This document shows, one piece after another, positions 1 to 4,197 of a DNA stretch of 6,126 nt. This DNA is from JAMLIN01 sp041676645. GTDB taxonomy: Bacteria > Pseudomonadota > Gammaproteobacteria > Burkholderiales > Burkholderiaceae_E. The stretch covers positions 1-6,126 of the forward strand of contig JBAYRO010000141.1 in the NCBI GenBank assembly GCA_041676645.1, read 5' to 3'. Position 1 is the first letter of the stretch; each line of letters starts with the position of its first letter. Position numbers and translations under genes: made by a program. The notes under the pieces are model-generated. The model did not search any database. It was not told where the DNA came from and worked only from the letters and a program-made list of their open reading frames with translations.

Positions 1-120
1 TGCGCTCCACGCTTCCTCCCCACACTCGGTCACCCTCGTGCAGTTGCGCTTCGCTTCGCTCGCTGTGATCAACTCGCGGCGGGACTTGCACCCGCAGGAG
101 TGCGCCCGTGCCGGGCGCAC
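1..120 (-). mobile_element. Group II intron (probably class C), 5' end of domain I, cut by the window edge
   Basis: Read on the minus strand from position 120, the sequence starts GTGCGCCCGGCACGGGCG. This follows the GUGYG 5' boundary of group II introns and lines up almost base for base with the class C start I remember from the Oceanobacillus intron (GUGUGCCCGGCAUGGGUG). Further in are the conserved GGGTGCAAGTCCC hairpin (about 93-81) and a GAGGGTGACCGAGTG...GGAGGAAGCG segment (about 36-7), matching the class C pattern GGGUGUCC...GAAGGAAGCG. The element starts two bases after the T-tract of the porin terminator, which is the typical class C insertion site. Only about 120 nt are visible, so the reverse transcriptase/maturase and domains V-VI, if present, lie to the left. 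The boundary could instead be at 122 (GTGTG). The identification is by pattern memory, not by covariance search. Confidence 0.8.
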
Positions 121-122
121 AC

Positions 123-154
123 AAAAAAAGCGCCGGGGTTGCCCCCGGCGCTTT
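123..154 (-). terminator. Intrinsic terminator of the porin gene, target site of the intron
   Basis: A perfect 12-bp stem is formed by 127-138 and 143-154. On the minus strand the loop is GCAA, a GNRA tetraloop, and the stem runs into seven consecutive T (129 down to 123). It lies 37 nt downstream of the porin stop. The T-tract exists only in the minus-strand orientation, so it serves the porin gene. The group II intron starts within two bases of the T-tract. Confidence 0.93.
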
Positions 155-190
155 CGTCTCTTGCGAGTACCGGTCTAGACCGGCGCCCGA

Positions 191-1234
191 TCAGAAGACG
201 TGGCGGATACCGACGCCGTAGCCCACGACATCGCTGCCGGCCTGGAGCGGGACGTAGCTTTCCGCCCCGGTCCGCATGCCGAACGTGCCGTTGTCGTCGT
301 TACGCGTCGTGCCGACTTGCGCGTACAGCGTGGTGCGCTTGGACATCGGGTAACGATACGCGAGAGCCACAGCCAGGGCGTCGCCGTCATTGACGTTGTC
401 GTTGGTCAGCTGGATGACCTGGGCATGCAGGCTACCCGTGCCGAGGCTCATGACGCCGCCGATGCTGGCCGCCGAGTACTCCTCGGCGCCGGTCACGTCC
501 AGCTCCGACACCATGTAGCTGGCGAGCAGCTTGAAGGCGCCGAACTGGTAGCCGCCACCAACACCGTAGCGCTGGGTGTCGTCACCGGTCGCGTTGGTGG
601 TCTGCTGATAGTACGCACCGACGTTCAGCGGGCCACCCGTGTAGCCGACCGCGATGTCCAGGCCTTCGCCAGCCGAGCTCGGGTTGAGTTCGTTGTAGGA
701 CTCACCGGCAGCGTAGGCGGCCATCACCTTGACCCCGCCGAACGACGGCGAGTCATAGTAGATACCGTTGCTGAAGCGGGTGGTCGCGGTGTCCGCGCCG
801 CCAGCGCTTTGCGGCACGGTGGCGGTGAGCAGGTTGTTGAAGTTGCCGTAGTTCAGCGCATCCCAGGTGCCCGCCATGCGGAACGCCGGGGTGTAGCCGC
901 GACCGAGCTTGACCGTACCGAAGCCGCCCTGCAGGCCGACTTGCGCGGTCCGCTGGAAGAAGGCCGAGTCGTGCGCACCGGTGTCGTTGGCAATGCCGGC
1001 TTCCAGCTGGAACACGGCCTTCAGACCACCACCGAGGTCTTCCGAGCCACGAACGCCCCAGCGGCTGGTCGACATCGAGCCGTGACCGACCGACATCGCG
1101 GTACGGGCACCATCGCCGAGATCGATGCCATTGACGGACGCATCAACGATGCCGTACATCGTGACGTTCGTTTGTGCCTGGGCAAACGCCGGCAGCGCCG
1201 CAACGACGGCAGCTGCGATTAGCGATTTCTTCAT
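191..1234 (-). CDS. General porin, outer-membrane trimeric beta-barrel (betaproteobacterial Gram-negative porin family)
   Basis: The 347-residue product is a precursor for an outer-membrane diffusion channel. Residues 1-20 are a Sec signal peptide: MKKS, a hydrophobic run rich in Ala and Val, and a cleavage site after AFAQA. The mature protein starts QTNVTMYGIVDASV, the first strand typical of betaproteobacterial porins. RWGVRGSEDLGGGLKAVFQ (about 59-77) is another family hallmark. Alternating aromatic/Gly strands follow, and the chain ends GVGIRHVF, with the C-terminal Phe used for recognition by the BAM assembly machinery. I see no cysteine. The length fits the usual 340-390 residues. The start is supported by AGGAGA at 1243-1248, ending 8 nt before the ATG. 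The gene is probably monocistronic: it has its own terminator and is divergent from coq7. Substrate selectivity cannot be read from the sequence. The long opposite-strand frame is a GC-rich shadow. Confidence 0.95.
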   Translation of the reverse strand: MKKSLIAAAVVAALPAFAQAQTNVTMYGIVDASVNGIDLGDGARTAMSVGHGSMSTSRWGVRGSEDLGGGLKAVFQLEAGIANDTGAHDSAFFQRTAQVGLQGGFGTVKLGRGYTPAFRMAGTWDALNYGNFNNLLTATVPQSAGGADTATTRFSNGIYYDSPSFGGVKVMAAYAAGESYNELNPSSAGEGLDIAVGYTGGPLNVGAYYQQTTNATGDDTQRYGVGGGYQFGAFKLLASYMVSELDVTGAEEYSAASIGGVMSLGTGSLHAQVIQLTNDNVNDGDALAVALAYRYPMSKRTTLYAQVGTTRNDDNGTFGMRTGAESYVPLQAGSDVVGYGVGIRHVF

Positions 1235-1265
1235 TGATCAATCTCCTAAGTTTCTGGAATCAATC

Positions 1266-1283
1266 GGCAGCCTCCACGCTGCC
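1266..1283 (-). promoter_or_regulatory. Hairpin in the porin 5' leader with a purine loop
   Basis: Minus-strand reading gives GGCAGC-GTGGAG-GCTGCC, a perfect 6-bp stem with a 6-nt loop, about 31 nt before the porin start codon. The GTGGAG loop is complementary to CTCCAC in the candidate small RNA at 3070-3158. Porin leaders are common small-RNA targets, but regulation here is inference. Confidence 0.35.
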
Positions 1284-1333
1284 GCAACTCCCCGAGCCTG
1301 GCTGTTGCCCATCCCCGGTTTGAAGTCCAACTC

Positions 1334-1361
1334 ATTCTCGCCAAAATCGATGGGGACTCAA
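1334..1361 (-). promoter_or_regulatory. Possible porin promoter
   Basis: On the minus strand, TTGAGT (1361-1356) and GAGAAT (1339-1334) are separated by 16 bases. Each matches four of six sigma-70 consensus positions. Initiation here would give a 5' leader of roughly 90 nt, which would include the hairpin at 1266-1283. It is the best candidate I found by eye, but it is weak. Confidence 0.3.
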
Positions 1362-1470
1362 AGCAGCGCGCGGCCCGGCAGGCCAAATTCGGTGAAACCT
1401 GTCGTTTGCCAGCAACAGGCTCCGGGTCCGGCCGAAAGCGTGCGGCGGCCGGGGCTCGGCGCCCGGCATG

Positions 1471-1498
1471 TTGCGGGGATGCCGGTTTGCGCGACAAT
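1471..1498 (+). promoter_or_regulatory. Possible coq7 promoter
   Basis: TTGCGG (1471-1476) and GACAAT (1493-1498) are separated by 16 bases, each with four of six consensus matches. Transcription would start near 1505, right at the CAGGAG ribosome-binding sequence, which would make the leader very short if translation starts at 1517. Either the true promoter is further upstream or the start codon is further downstream. Confidence 0.3.
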
Positions 1499-1516
1499 GG
1501 GGTTCAGGAGTCTTGC

Positions 1517-2188
1517 ATGCGAACGAATGTCTCGATGGGCCGGGGCGACATACGCCGACCGGCCGATGGGCTGGAACGACTTTGCTGCGCCATGGATTCG
1601 GCCTTGCGCACCCTGGCCGCCCGGGTGCCGGCGGCCCGGCCGGTACCCGGCCCGGGGCCCGAGGAGGTCGAGCTCTCGCACGGCGAGGCGCGCCGGGTCG
1701 GTGAATTGCTGCGTGTCGATCATGTCGGCGAAGTCTGCGCGCAGGCGCTCTATGAAGGGCAGGCCCTGACCTGCCGCACCGAATCGGTGCGGGCGCACCT
1801 GCGCGCGGCGGCCGCCGAAGAAGCCGACCATCTCGCCTGGACCCGGCAGCGGCTGGAGGAGCTCGGTGACCGGACTTCGCTGCTCAATCCGTTCTGGTAC
1901 GCCGGCGCCTTCACGATGGGGGCCATCGCCGGGCGGATCGGCGACGGCGTGAGCCTGGGCTTCGTCGACGAGACCGAAAGGCAGGTCGAAGCCCATCTCG
2001 CGGGCCACCTCGATGCCCTGCCGGCGGCGGATACCCGCTCGCGGGCGATCCTCTTCCAGATGCAGCGCGACGAGATGGCCCATGCCGCGGCCGCGCGCGA
2101 GCGTGGCGCGGTGCGCCTGCCGCCGCCGGTCCCGAGCCTGATGCGGGCGGCCGCCAGGGTAATGACCTCGGTCGCCCGCTATATCTAG
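1517..2188 (+). CDS. coq7: Coq7-type di-iron demethoxyubiquinone hydroxylase
   Basis: This enzyme of ubiquinone biosynthesis hydroxylates C6 of the 2-polyprenyl-3-methyl-6-methoxy-1,4-benzoquinol ring, using a carboxylate-bridged di-iron centre at the inner membrane. The 223-residue product carries the ligand set of the family: E72 in HVGEVCAQALY, E102 and H105 in EEADHLAW, E154 in DETERQVEAH, and E186 and H189 in RDEMAH. The first three gaps (30, 3, 52) equal those I recall for human COQ7. SLLNPFWYAGAFTMGAIAGR (121-140) is the hydrophobic helix of the family, and the C-terminus AARVMTSVARYI matches betaproteobacterial homologues. I chose ATG 1517 because CAGGAG (1505-1510) sits 6 nt before it. 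ATG 1592 (MDSALRTLAA) is an alternative. Family members usually start near that helix and are about 208 residues, so the first 10-15 residues are uncertain. The enzyme replaces the flavin-dependent UbiF found in E. coli. Confidence 0.95.
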   Translation: MRTNVSMGRGDIRRPADGLERLCCAMDSALRTLAARVPAARPVPGPGPEEVELSHGEARRVGELLRVDHVGEVCAQALYEGQALTCRTESVRAHLRAAAAEEADHLAWTRQRLEELGDRTSLLNPFWYAGAFTMGAIAGRIGDGVSLGFVDETERQVEAHLAGHLDALPAADTRSRAILFQMQRDEMAHAAAARERGAVRLPPPVPSLMRAAARVMTSVARYI

Positions 2189-2189
2189 T

Positions 2190-2292
2190 TCGGGTTCGGA
2201 TTCGGGCCCATGACGGCGTTGGGGACGCCTCGCCGTGCTAAAGCACTGTCTTCGGCGTCCCCGCCTTGTCCTGGGCCCGAATCCGAACCCGA
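2190..2292. repeat. Nested palindrome between convergent genes, possible REP/MITE-like element or two-way terminator
   Basis: The outer arms 2190-2210 and 2272-2292 are a perfect 21-bp inverted repeat. Inside are a perfect 9-bp repeat (GGGGACGCC at 2221-2229 with GGCGTCCCC at 2254-2262) and a central GTGC-TAAA-GCAC hairpin (2235-2246). The left arm is built on three TTCGGR hexamers (2189-2206). The element begins two bases after the coq7 stop and ends 22 bases before the 3' end of the OsmC gene, so it may protect the two convergent genes from each other's transcription. There is no long T-tract, so it is not a textbook intrinsic terminator. I see no convincing target-site duplication. Confidence 0.8.
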
Positions 2293-2314
2293 TCCCCGGT
2301 TCGCCCTTTGATGC

Positions 2315-2737
2315 TCAGGCGCCCACGATTTCCCAGCTCGTGGTGATCTCGGCGGTCGAGGCCAGCATCGCCGTTGCCGAGCAGTATTTGTCCTGCGACC
2401 TGCGGATCGCATGCTCGACCAGGTTCGGCTTTAGCCCGCTGCCGCTCACCAGGAAATGCAGGTGGATCTTCGTGAACACCTTGGGATCCGTTTCCGCCCG
2501 TTCCGATTCGAGCCTGACTTCGCAAGCGCTGATCGCCTGGCCGCTCTTGCGCAGGATCAGCACGACGTCGTAGGCGGTGCAGCCGCCGGTGCCAAGGAGC
2601 ACCATCTCCATCGGCCGGGGGGCCAGGTTGTTGCCGCCTCCCTCGGGGGCGCCGTCCATGACCACCGCATGGCCGCTGCCGGTTTCGGCGAGAAAGCTCA
2701 TGCCGGCCCCGCCGGTCCATCGGACCTTGCATTGCAT
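2315..2737 (-). CDS. OsmC/Ohr family protein, YhfA-like
   Basis: The 140-residue product belongs to the OsmC/Ohr superfamily of small cytoplasmic dimeric proteins, many of which reduce organic hydroperoxides through a pair of cysteines. Both cysteines are present: C53 in LLGTGGCTAYDVV and C119 in DKYCSATAML. MDGAPEGGG...NLAPRPMEMVLLG (27-49) and AETDPKVFTKIHLHF (81-95) are typical of the YhfA-like subgroup, whose physiological substrate is less clear than that of Ohr or OsmC. I chose the ATG at 2737 because MQCKV is the usual start of this subgroup and GGAG (2744-2747) lies 6 nt upstream. The open frame extends further upstream, but that part is Arg-rich, low-complexity and unlike the family. 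The gene converges on coq7 and diverges from the candidate small RNA and rplM. A thiol-dependent peroxidase or stress role is inferred from the family. Confidence 0.93.
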   Translation of the reverse strand: MQCKVRWTGGAGMSFLAETGSGHAVVMDGAPEGGGNNLAPRPMEMVLLGTGGCTAYDVVLILRKSGQAISACEVRLESERAETDPKVFTKIHLHFLVSGSGLKPNLVEHAIRRSQDKYCSATAMLASTAEITTSWEIVGA

Positions 2738-3034
2738 TCGTCTCTCCGCTTGCAGTTGCGCACCGGTGGCGCCCGTCCCGGATTGTGCGCGATATCGCGC
2801 GCACTCTCCCGCGCGCATCGATTCCGGCGACCGGATGCGCACCCTGGCCCGACCCGGGACGGTGCCGATGGGCGTCATCGCCGGAACATCGTCGATTACG
2901 CGAGTTCCGCTGGTTGCACTGCGGTCTTCCAGGCCGCCGCCGCGCTGCGTCGACATCGAGCGCTGCGTCGAAACCCTTGCAGGTAGCGGTTTTCGGGAGT
3001 GTGTCGTTTCCCCGCAGCGTTCGCGATTTCGTTC
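2738..3034. other. Gene-free upstream region of the OsmC-family gene, with short repeats
   Basis: I find no supportable protein gene in these roughly 300 bases; the open frames through it look like GC-rich shadows. It contains a perfect 14-bp palindrome, GCGCGATATCGCGC (2787-2800), within an overlapping inverted repeat GTGCGC-8-GCGCAC (2785-2804). It also has a 12-bp direct repeat GCGCTGCGTCGA (2942-2953 and 2960-2971). Either could be a regulator site for the OsmC-family gene. I could not identify a convincing sigma-70 promoter on the minus strand. Confidence 0.5.
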
Positions 3035-3063
3035 TTGCAATGCAGCATCAAAACCCGTAATCT
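3035..3063 (+). promoter_or_regulatory. Promoter of the candidate small RNA
   Basis: TTGCAA (3035-3040) and TAATCT (3058-3063) are separated by exactly 17 bases. The first matches four and the second four of six sigma-70 consensus positions, including the key TTG and TA. Transcription would start near 3070, and no start codon with a ribosome-binding site follows before the terminator at 3128-3158. Confidence 0.6.
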
Positions 3064-3069
3064 GATCCT

Positions 3070-3158
3070 GACGGTCGCTTCAGGGCGATCGAACAGAGTC
3101 TCCTCCACCTCCTCCAATGGTGGATTCCGGCCCGGGCCATTGCGGTTCGGGCCGTTTT
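3070..3158 (+). ncRNA. Candidate small RNA with an exposed anti-Shine-Dalgarno loop
   Basis: A transcript of about 90 nt is bounded by a good promoter and an intrinsic terminator. It folds into three hairpins. The 5' stem is 3073-3078 with 3085-3090 (6 bp, one G-U). The middle stem is TCCACC (3104-3109) with GGTGGA (3119-3124), and its 9-nt loop is TCCTCCAAT. The third is the terminator. The segment TCTCCTCCACCTCCTCC (3099-3115) contains CACCTCCT, identical to the anti-Shine-Dalgarno tail of 16S rRNA, so the RNA could mask ribosome-binding sites, as described for bacterial small RNAs with CCUCC loops. It lies directly upstream of the rplM promoter and divergent from the OsmC-family gene. I do not recognise a named family. 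It could alternatively be a terminated leader of the ribosomal protein operon. Confidence 0.6.
3128..3158 (+). terminator. Intrinsic terminator of the candidate small RNA
   Basis: An 11-bp stem pairs 3128-3138 with 3144-3154 (two G-U pairs, otherwise Watson-Crick and mostly G-C), with loop ATTGC, followed by TTTTGTATT. A T-run follows only on the plus strand, which sets the direction. The terminator ends 8 nt before the -35 box of the rplM promoter. Confidence 0.8.
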
Positions 3159-3165
3159 GTATTCT

Positions 3166-3195
3166 TTGACGCAAGCCGGGTTTCCCGGTTACAAT
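3166..3195 (+). promoter_or_regulatory. rplM-rpsI operon promoter
   Basis: TTGACG (3166-3171) and TACAAT (3190-3195) match five of six consensus positions each, with an 18-bp spacer. The expected start is near 3202, giving a leader of about 57 nt. The spacer holds a small palindrome, CCGGG-TTT-CCCGG (3176-3188). Confidence 0.82.
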
Positions 3196-3224
3196 GGCCG
3201 GCTTTACGAAGAAAAGCCCGGGAA

Positions 3225-3243
3225 GCCCGACGGTTGTGCGGGC
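3225..3243 (+). promoter_or_regulatory. Small hairpin in the rplM leader
   Basis: GCCCG (3225-3229) pairs with CGGGC (3239-3243) across a 9-nt loop, 15 nt before the rplM start codon. The 3' arm lies next to the only Shine-Dalgarno-like sequence (GGAG, 3244-3247), so the fold could affect translation. Ribosomal protein operons are often autoregulated through such leaders, but binding by L13 here is speculation. Confidence 0.3.
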
Positions 3244-3258
3244 GGAGCAACTCGCATC

Positions 3259-3687
3259 ATGAAAACCTTCTCAGCCAAGCCGCACGAAGTGAACCGCGAC
3301 TGGTACGTGGTCGATGCCTCCGACAAGGTGCTCGGACGGCTCGCCGCGGAACTCGCGCATCGCCTGCGCGGCAAGCACAAGCCCGAGTTCACGCCGCACG
3401 TCGATACCGGTGACTACATCGTCGTCGTCAATGCCTCGCGCCTGCGGGTGACCGGCAACAAGTCGACCGACAAGGTGTACTACCGCCACACCGGCTATCC
3501 CGGTGGCATCCGCGAGACCACCTTCGAGAAGATGCAGGCCAGGCACCCCGGCCGCGCCCTCCAGAAGGCCGTCAAGGGCATGCTTCCCAAGGGCCCGCTC
3601 GGCTACGCGATGATCAAGAAGCTCAAGGTCTACGGCGAAGCCTCGCATCCGCATACCGCCCAACAGCCCAAAGTGCTGGAGATCTGA
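3259..3687 (+). CDS. rplM: 50S ribosomal protein L13
   Basis: L13 is an early-assembly protein of the large ribosomal subunit that binds 23S rRNA. The 142-residue length equals that of E. coli L13. Recognisable segments are MKTFSAKPHEVNRDWYVVDA at the N-terminus, VLGRLAAELAHRLRGKHKPE (24-43), YYRHTGYPGGIRETTFEKM (74-92) and the family signature VKGMLPKGPLGYAMIKKLKV (105-124). The chosen start gives the standard N-terminus, preceded by GGAG (3244-3247) at a longish 11 nt. The frame stays open back to 3157, but that part overlaps the promoter and is not coding. rpsI follows after 5 nt in the usual L13-S9 operon. Confidence 0.98.
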   Translation: MKTFSAKPHEVNRDWYVVDASDKVLGRLAAELAHRLRGKHKPEFTPHVDTGDYIVVVNASRLRVTGNKSTDKVYYRHTGYPGGIRETTFEKMQARHPGRALQKAVKGMLPKGPLGYAMIKKLKVYGEASHPHTAQQPKVLEI

Positions 3688-3692
3688 TTCCG

Positions 3693-4085
3693 ATGATTGG
3701 TGAGTACAACTACGGCACCGGCCGGCGCAAGACGTCGGTGGCGCGGGTCTTTCTGAAGCGCGGCAACGGCCGTATCATCGTCAACGGCAAGCCGATCGAC
3801 GAGTATTTCTCGCGTGAAACCGGGCGCATGATCGTTCGCCAGCCGCTCGCGCTGACCGAGCACGACGGCAGCTTCGACATCAAGGTGAACGTGCATGGCG
3901 GTGGCCAGTCGGGCCAGGCGGGCGCGGTTCGCCACGGCATCACCCGGGCGCTGATCGATTTCGACGAAACCCTCAAGCCGGCCCTGTCGAAGGCCGGCCT
4001 GGTGACACGGGATGCACGCGAAGTCGAGCGCAAGAAGGTCGGCTTCCACAAGGCGCGACGCCGCAAGCAGTTCTCCAAGCGCTGA
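3693..4085 (+). CDS. rpsI: 30S ribosomal protein S9
   Basis: S9 is a small-subunit protein of the 30S head whose C-terminal tail reaches the P-site tRNA. The 130-residue product has the N-terminal YNYGTGRRKTSVARVFLKRG (5-24), the family signature GGGQSGQAGAVRHGITRAL (69-87) and the basic tail KKVGFHKARRRKQFSKR (114-130), ending in the conserved SKR. It starts 5 nt after the rplM stop. The only Shine-Dalgarno-like sequence (GGAG, 3678-3681) is inside the end of rplM, 11 nt away, which suggests translational coupling. Confidence 0.98.
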   Translation: MIGEYNYGTGRRKTSVARVFLKRGNGRIIVNGKPIDEYFSRETGRMIVRQPLALTEHDGSFDIKVNVHGGGQSGQAGAVRHGITRALIDFDETLKPALSKAGLVTRDAREVERKKVGFHKARRRKQFSKR

Positions 4086-4120
4086 CATGCCTTGCGCGGC
4101 TGGCATGTGCTGCGCCGCGC
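4085..4120 (+). promoter_or_regulatory. Possible H-type pseudoknot just after rpsI
   Basis: Two perfect inverted repeats interlock: ACATGCC (4085-4091) with GGCATGT (4102-4108), and GCGCGGC (4094-4100) with GCCGCGC (4114-4120). Each has one arm inside the loop of the other, with linkers of 2, 1 and 5 nt, the geometry of a compact H-type pseudoknot. They could instead be two mutually exclusive hairpins. The function, if any, is unknown; it lies between the rpsI stop codon and the operon terminator. Confidence 0.45.
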
Positions 4121-4140
4121 CGGATCCCCTGGTATCGAAG

Positions 4141-4177
4141 AAAGCCGCCTCGCGTTGCAAGGCGGCTTTTCTTTTTT
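4141..4177 (+). terminator. Intrinsic terminator of the rplM-rpsI operon
   Basis: A perfect 10-bp stem joins AAAGCCGCCT (4141-4150) to AGGCGGCTTT (4160-4169) with a 9-nt loop. It is followed by a T-rich tail, so 4167-4177 reads TTTTCTTTTTT. It ends 20 nt before argC, which must therefore depend on readthrough or on a promoter I could not place. Confidence 0.9.
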
Positions 4178-4197
4178 GGATGTGAACGGAGCTGCTC

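Noticed and set aside
61..105. A tRNA-like or attC-like element in the folded sequence at the left edge.
   Set aside because: No acceptor stem, CCA end or T-loop is present. The landmarks fit the group II intron 5' end much better.
200..1222. A 340-codon open frame on the plus strand opposite the porin.
   Set aside because: It mirrors the porin almost end to end. The porin has a signal peptide, family motifs and a ribosome-binding site, and the mirror has none.
2235..2573. A 112-codon plus-strand frame downstream of coq7.
   Set aside because: It starts inside the palindrome, has no ribosome-binding site or family resemblance, and lies opposite the OsmC-family gene.
2738..3040. Upstream extension of the OsmC-family frame giving a 241-residue protein.
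   Set aside because: The extra 101 residues are Arg-rich and unlike the family. MQCKV with a GGAG 6 nt upstream is the expected start.
3157..3258. Upstream extension of rplM by 34 codons.
   Set aside because: It covers the -35 and -10 boxes and the leader. The standard L13 N-terminus begins at 3259.
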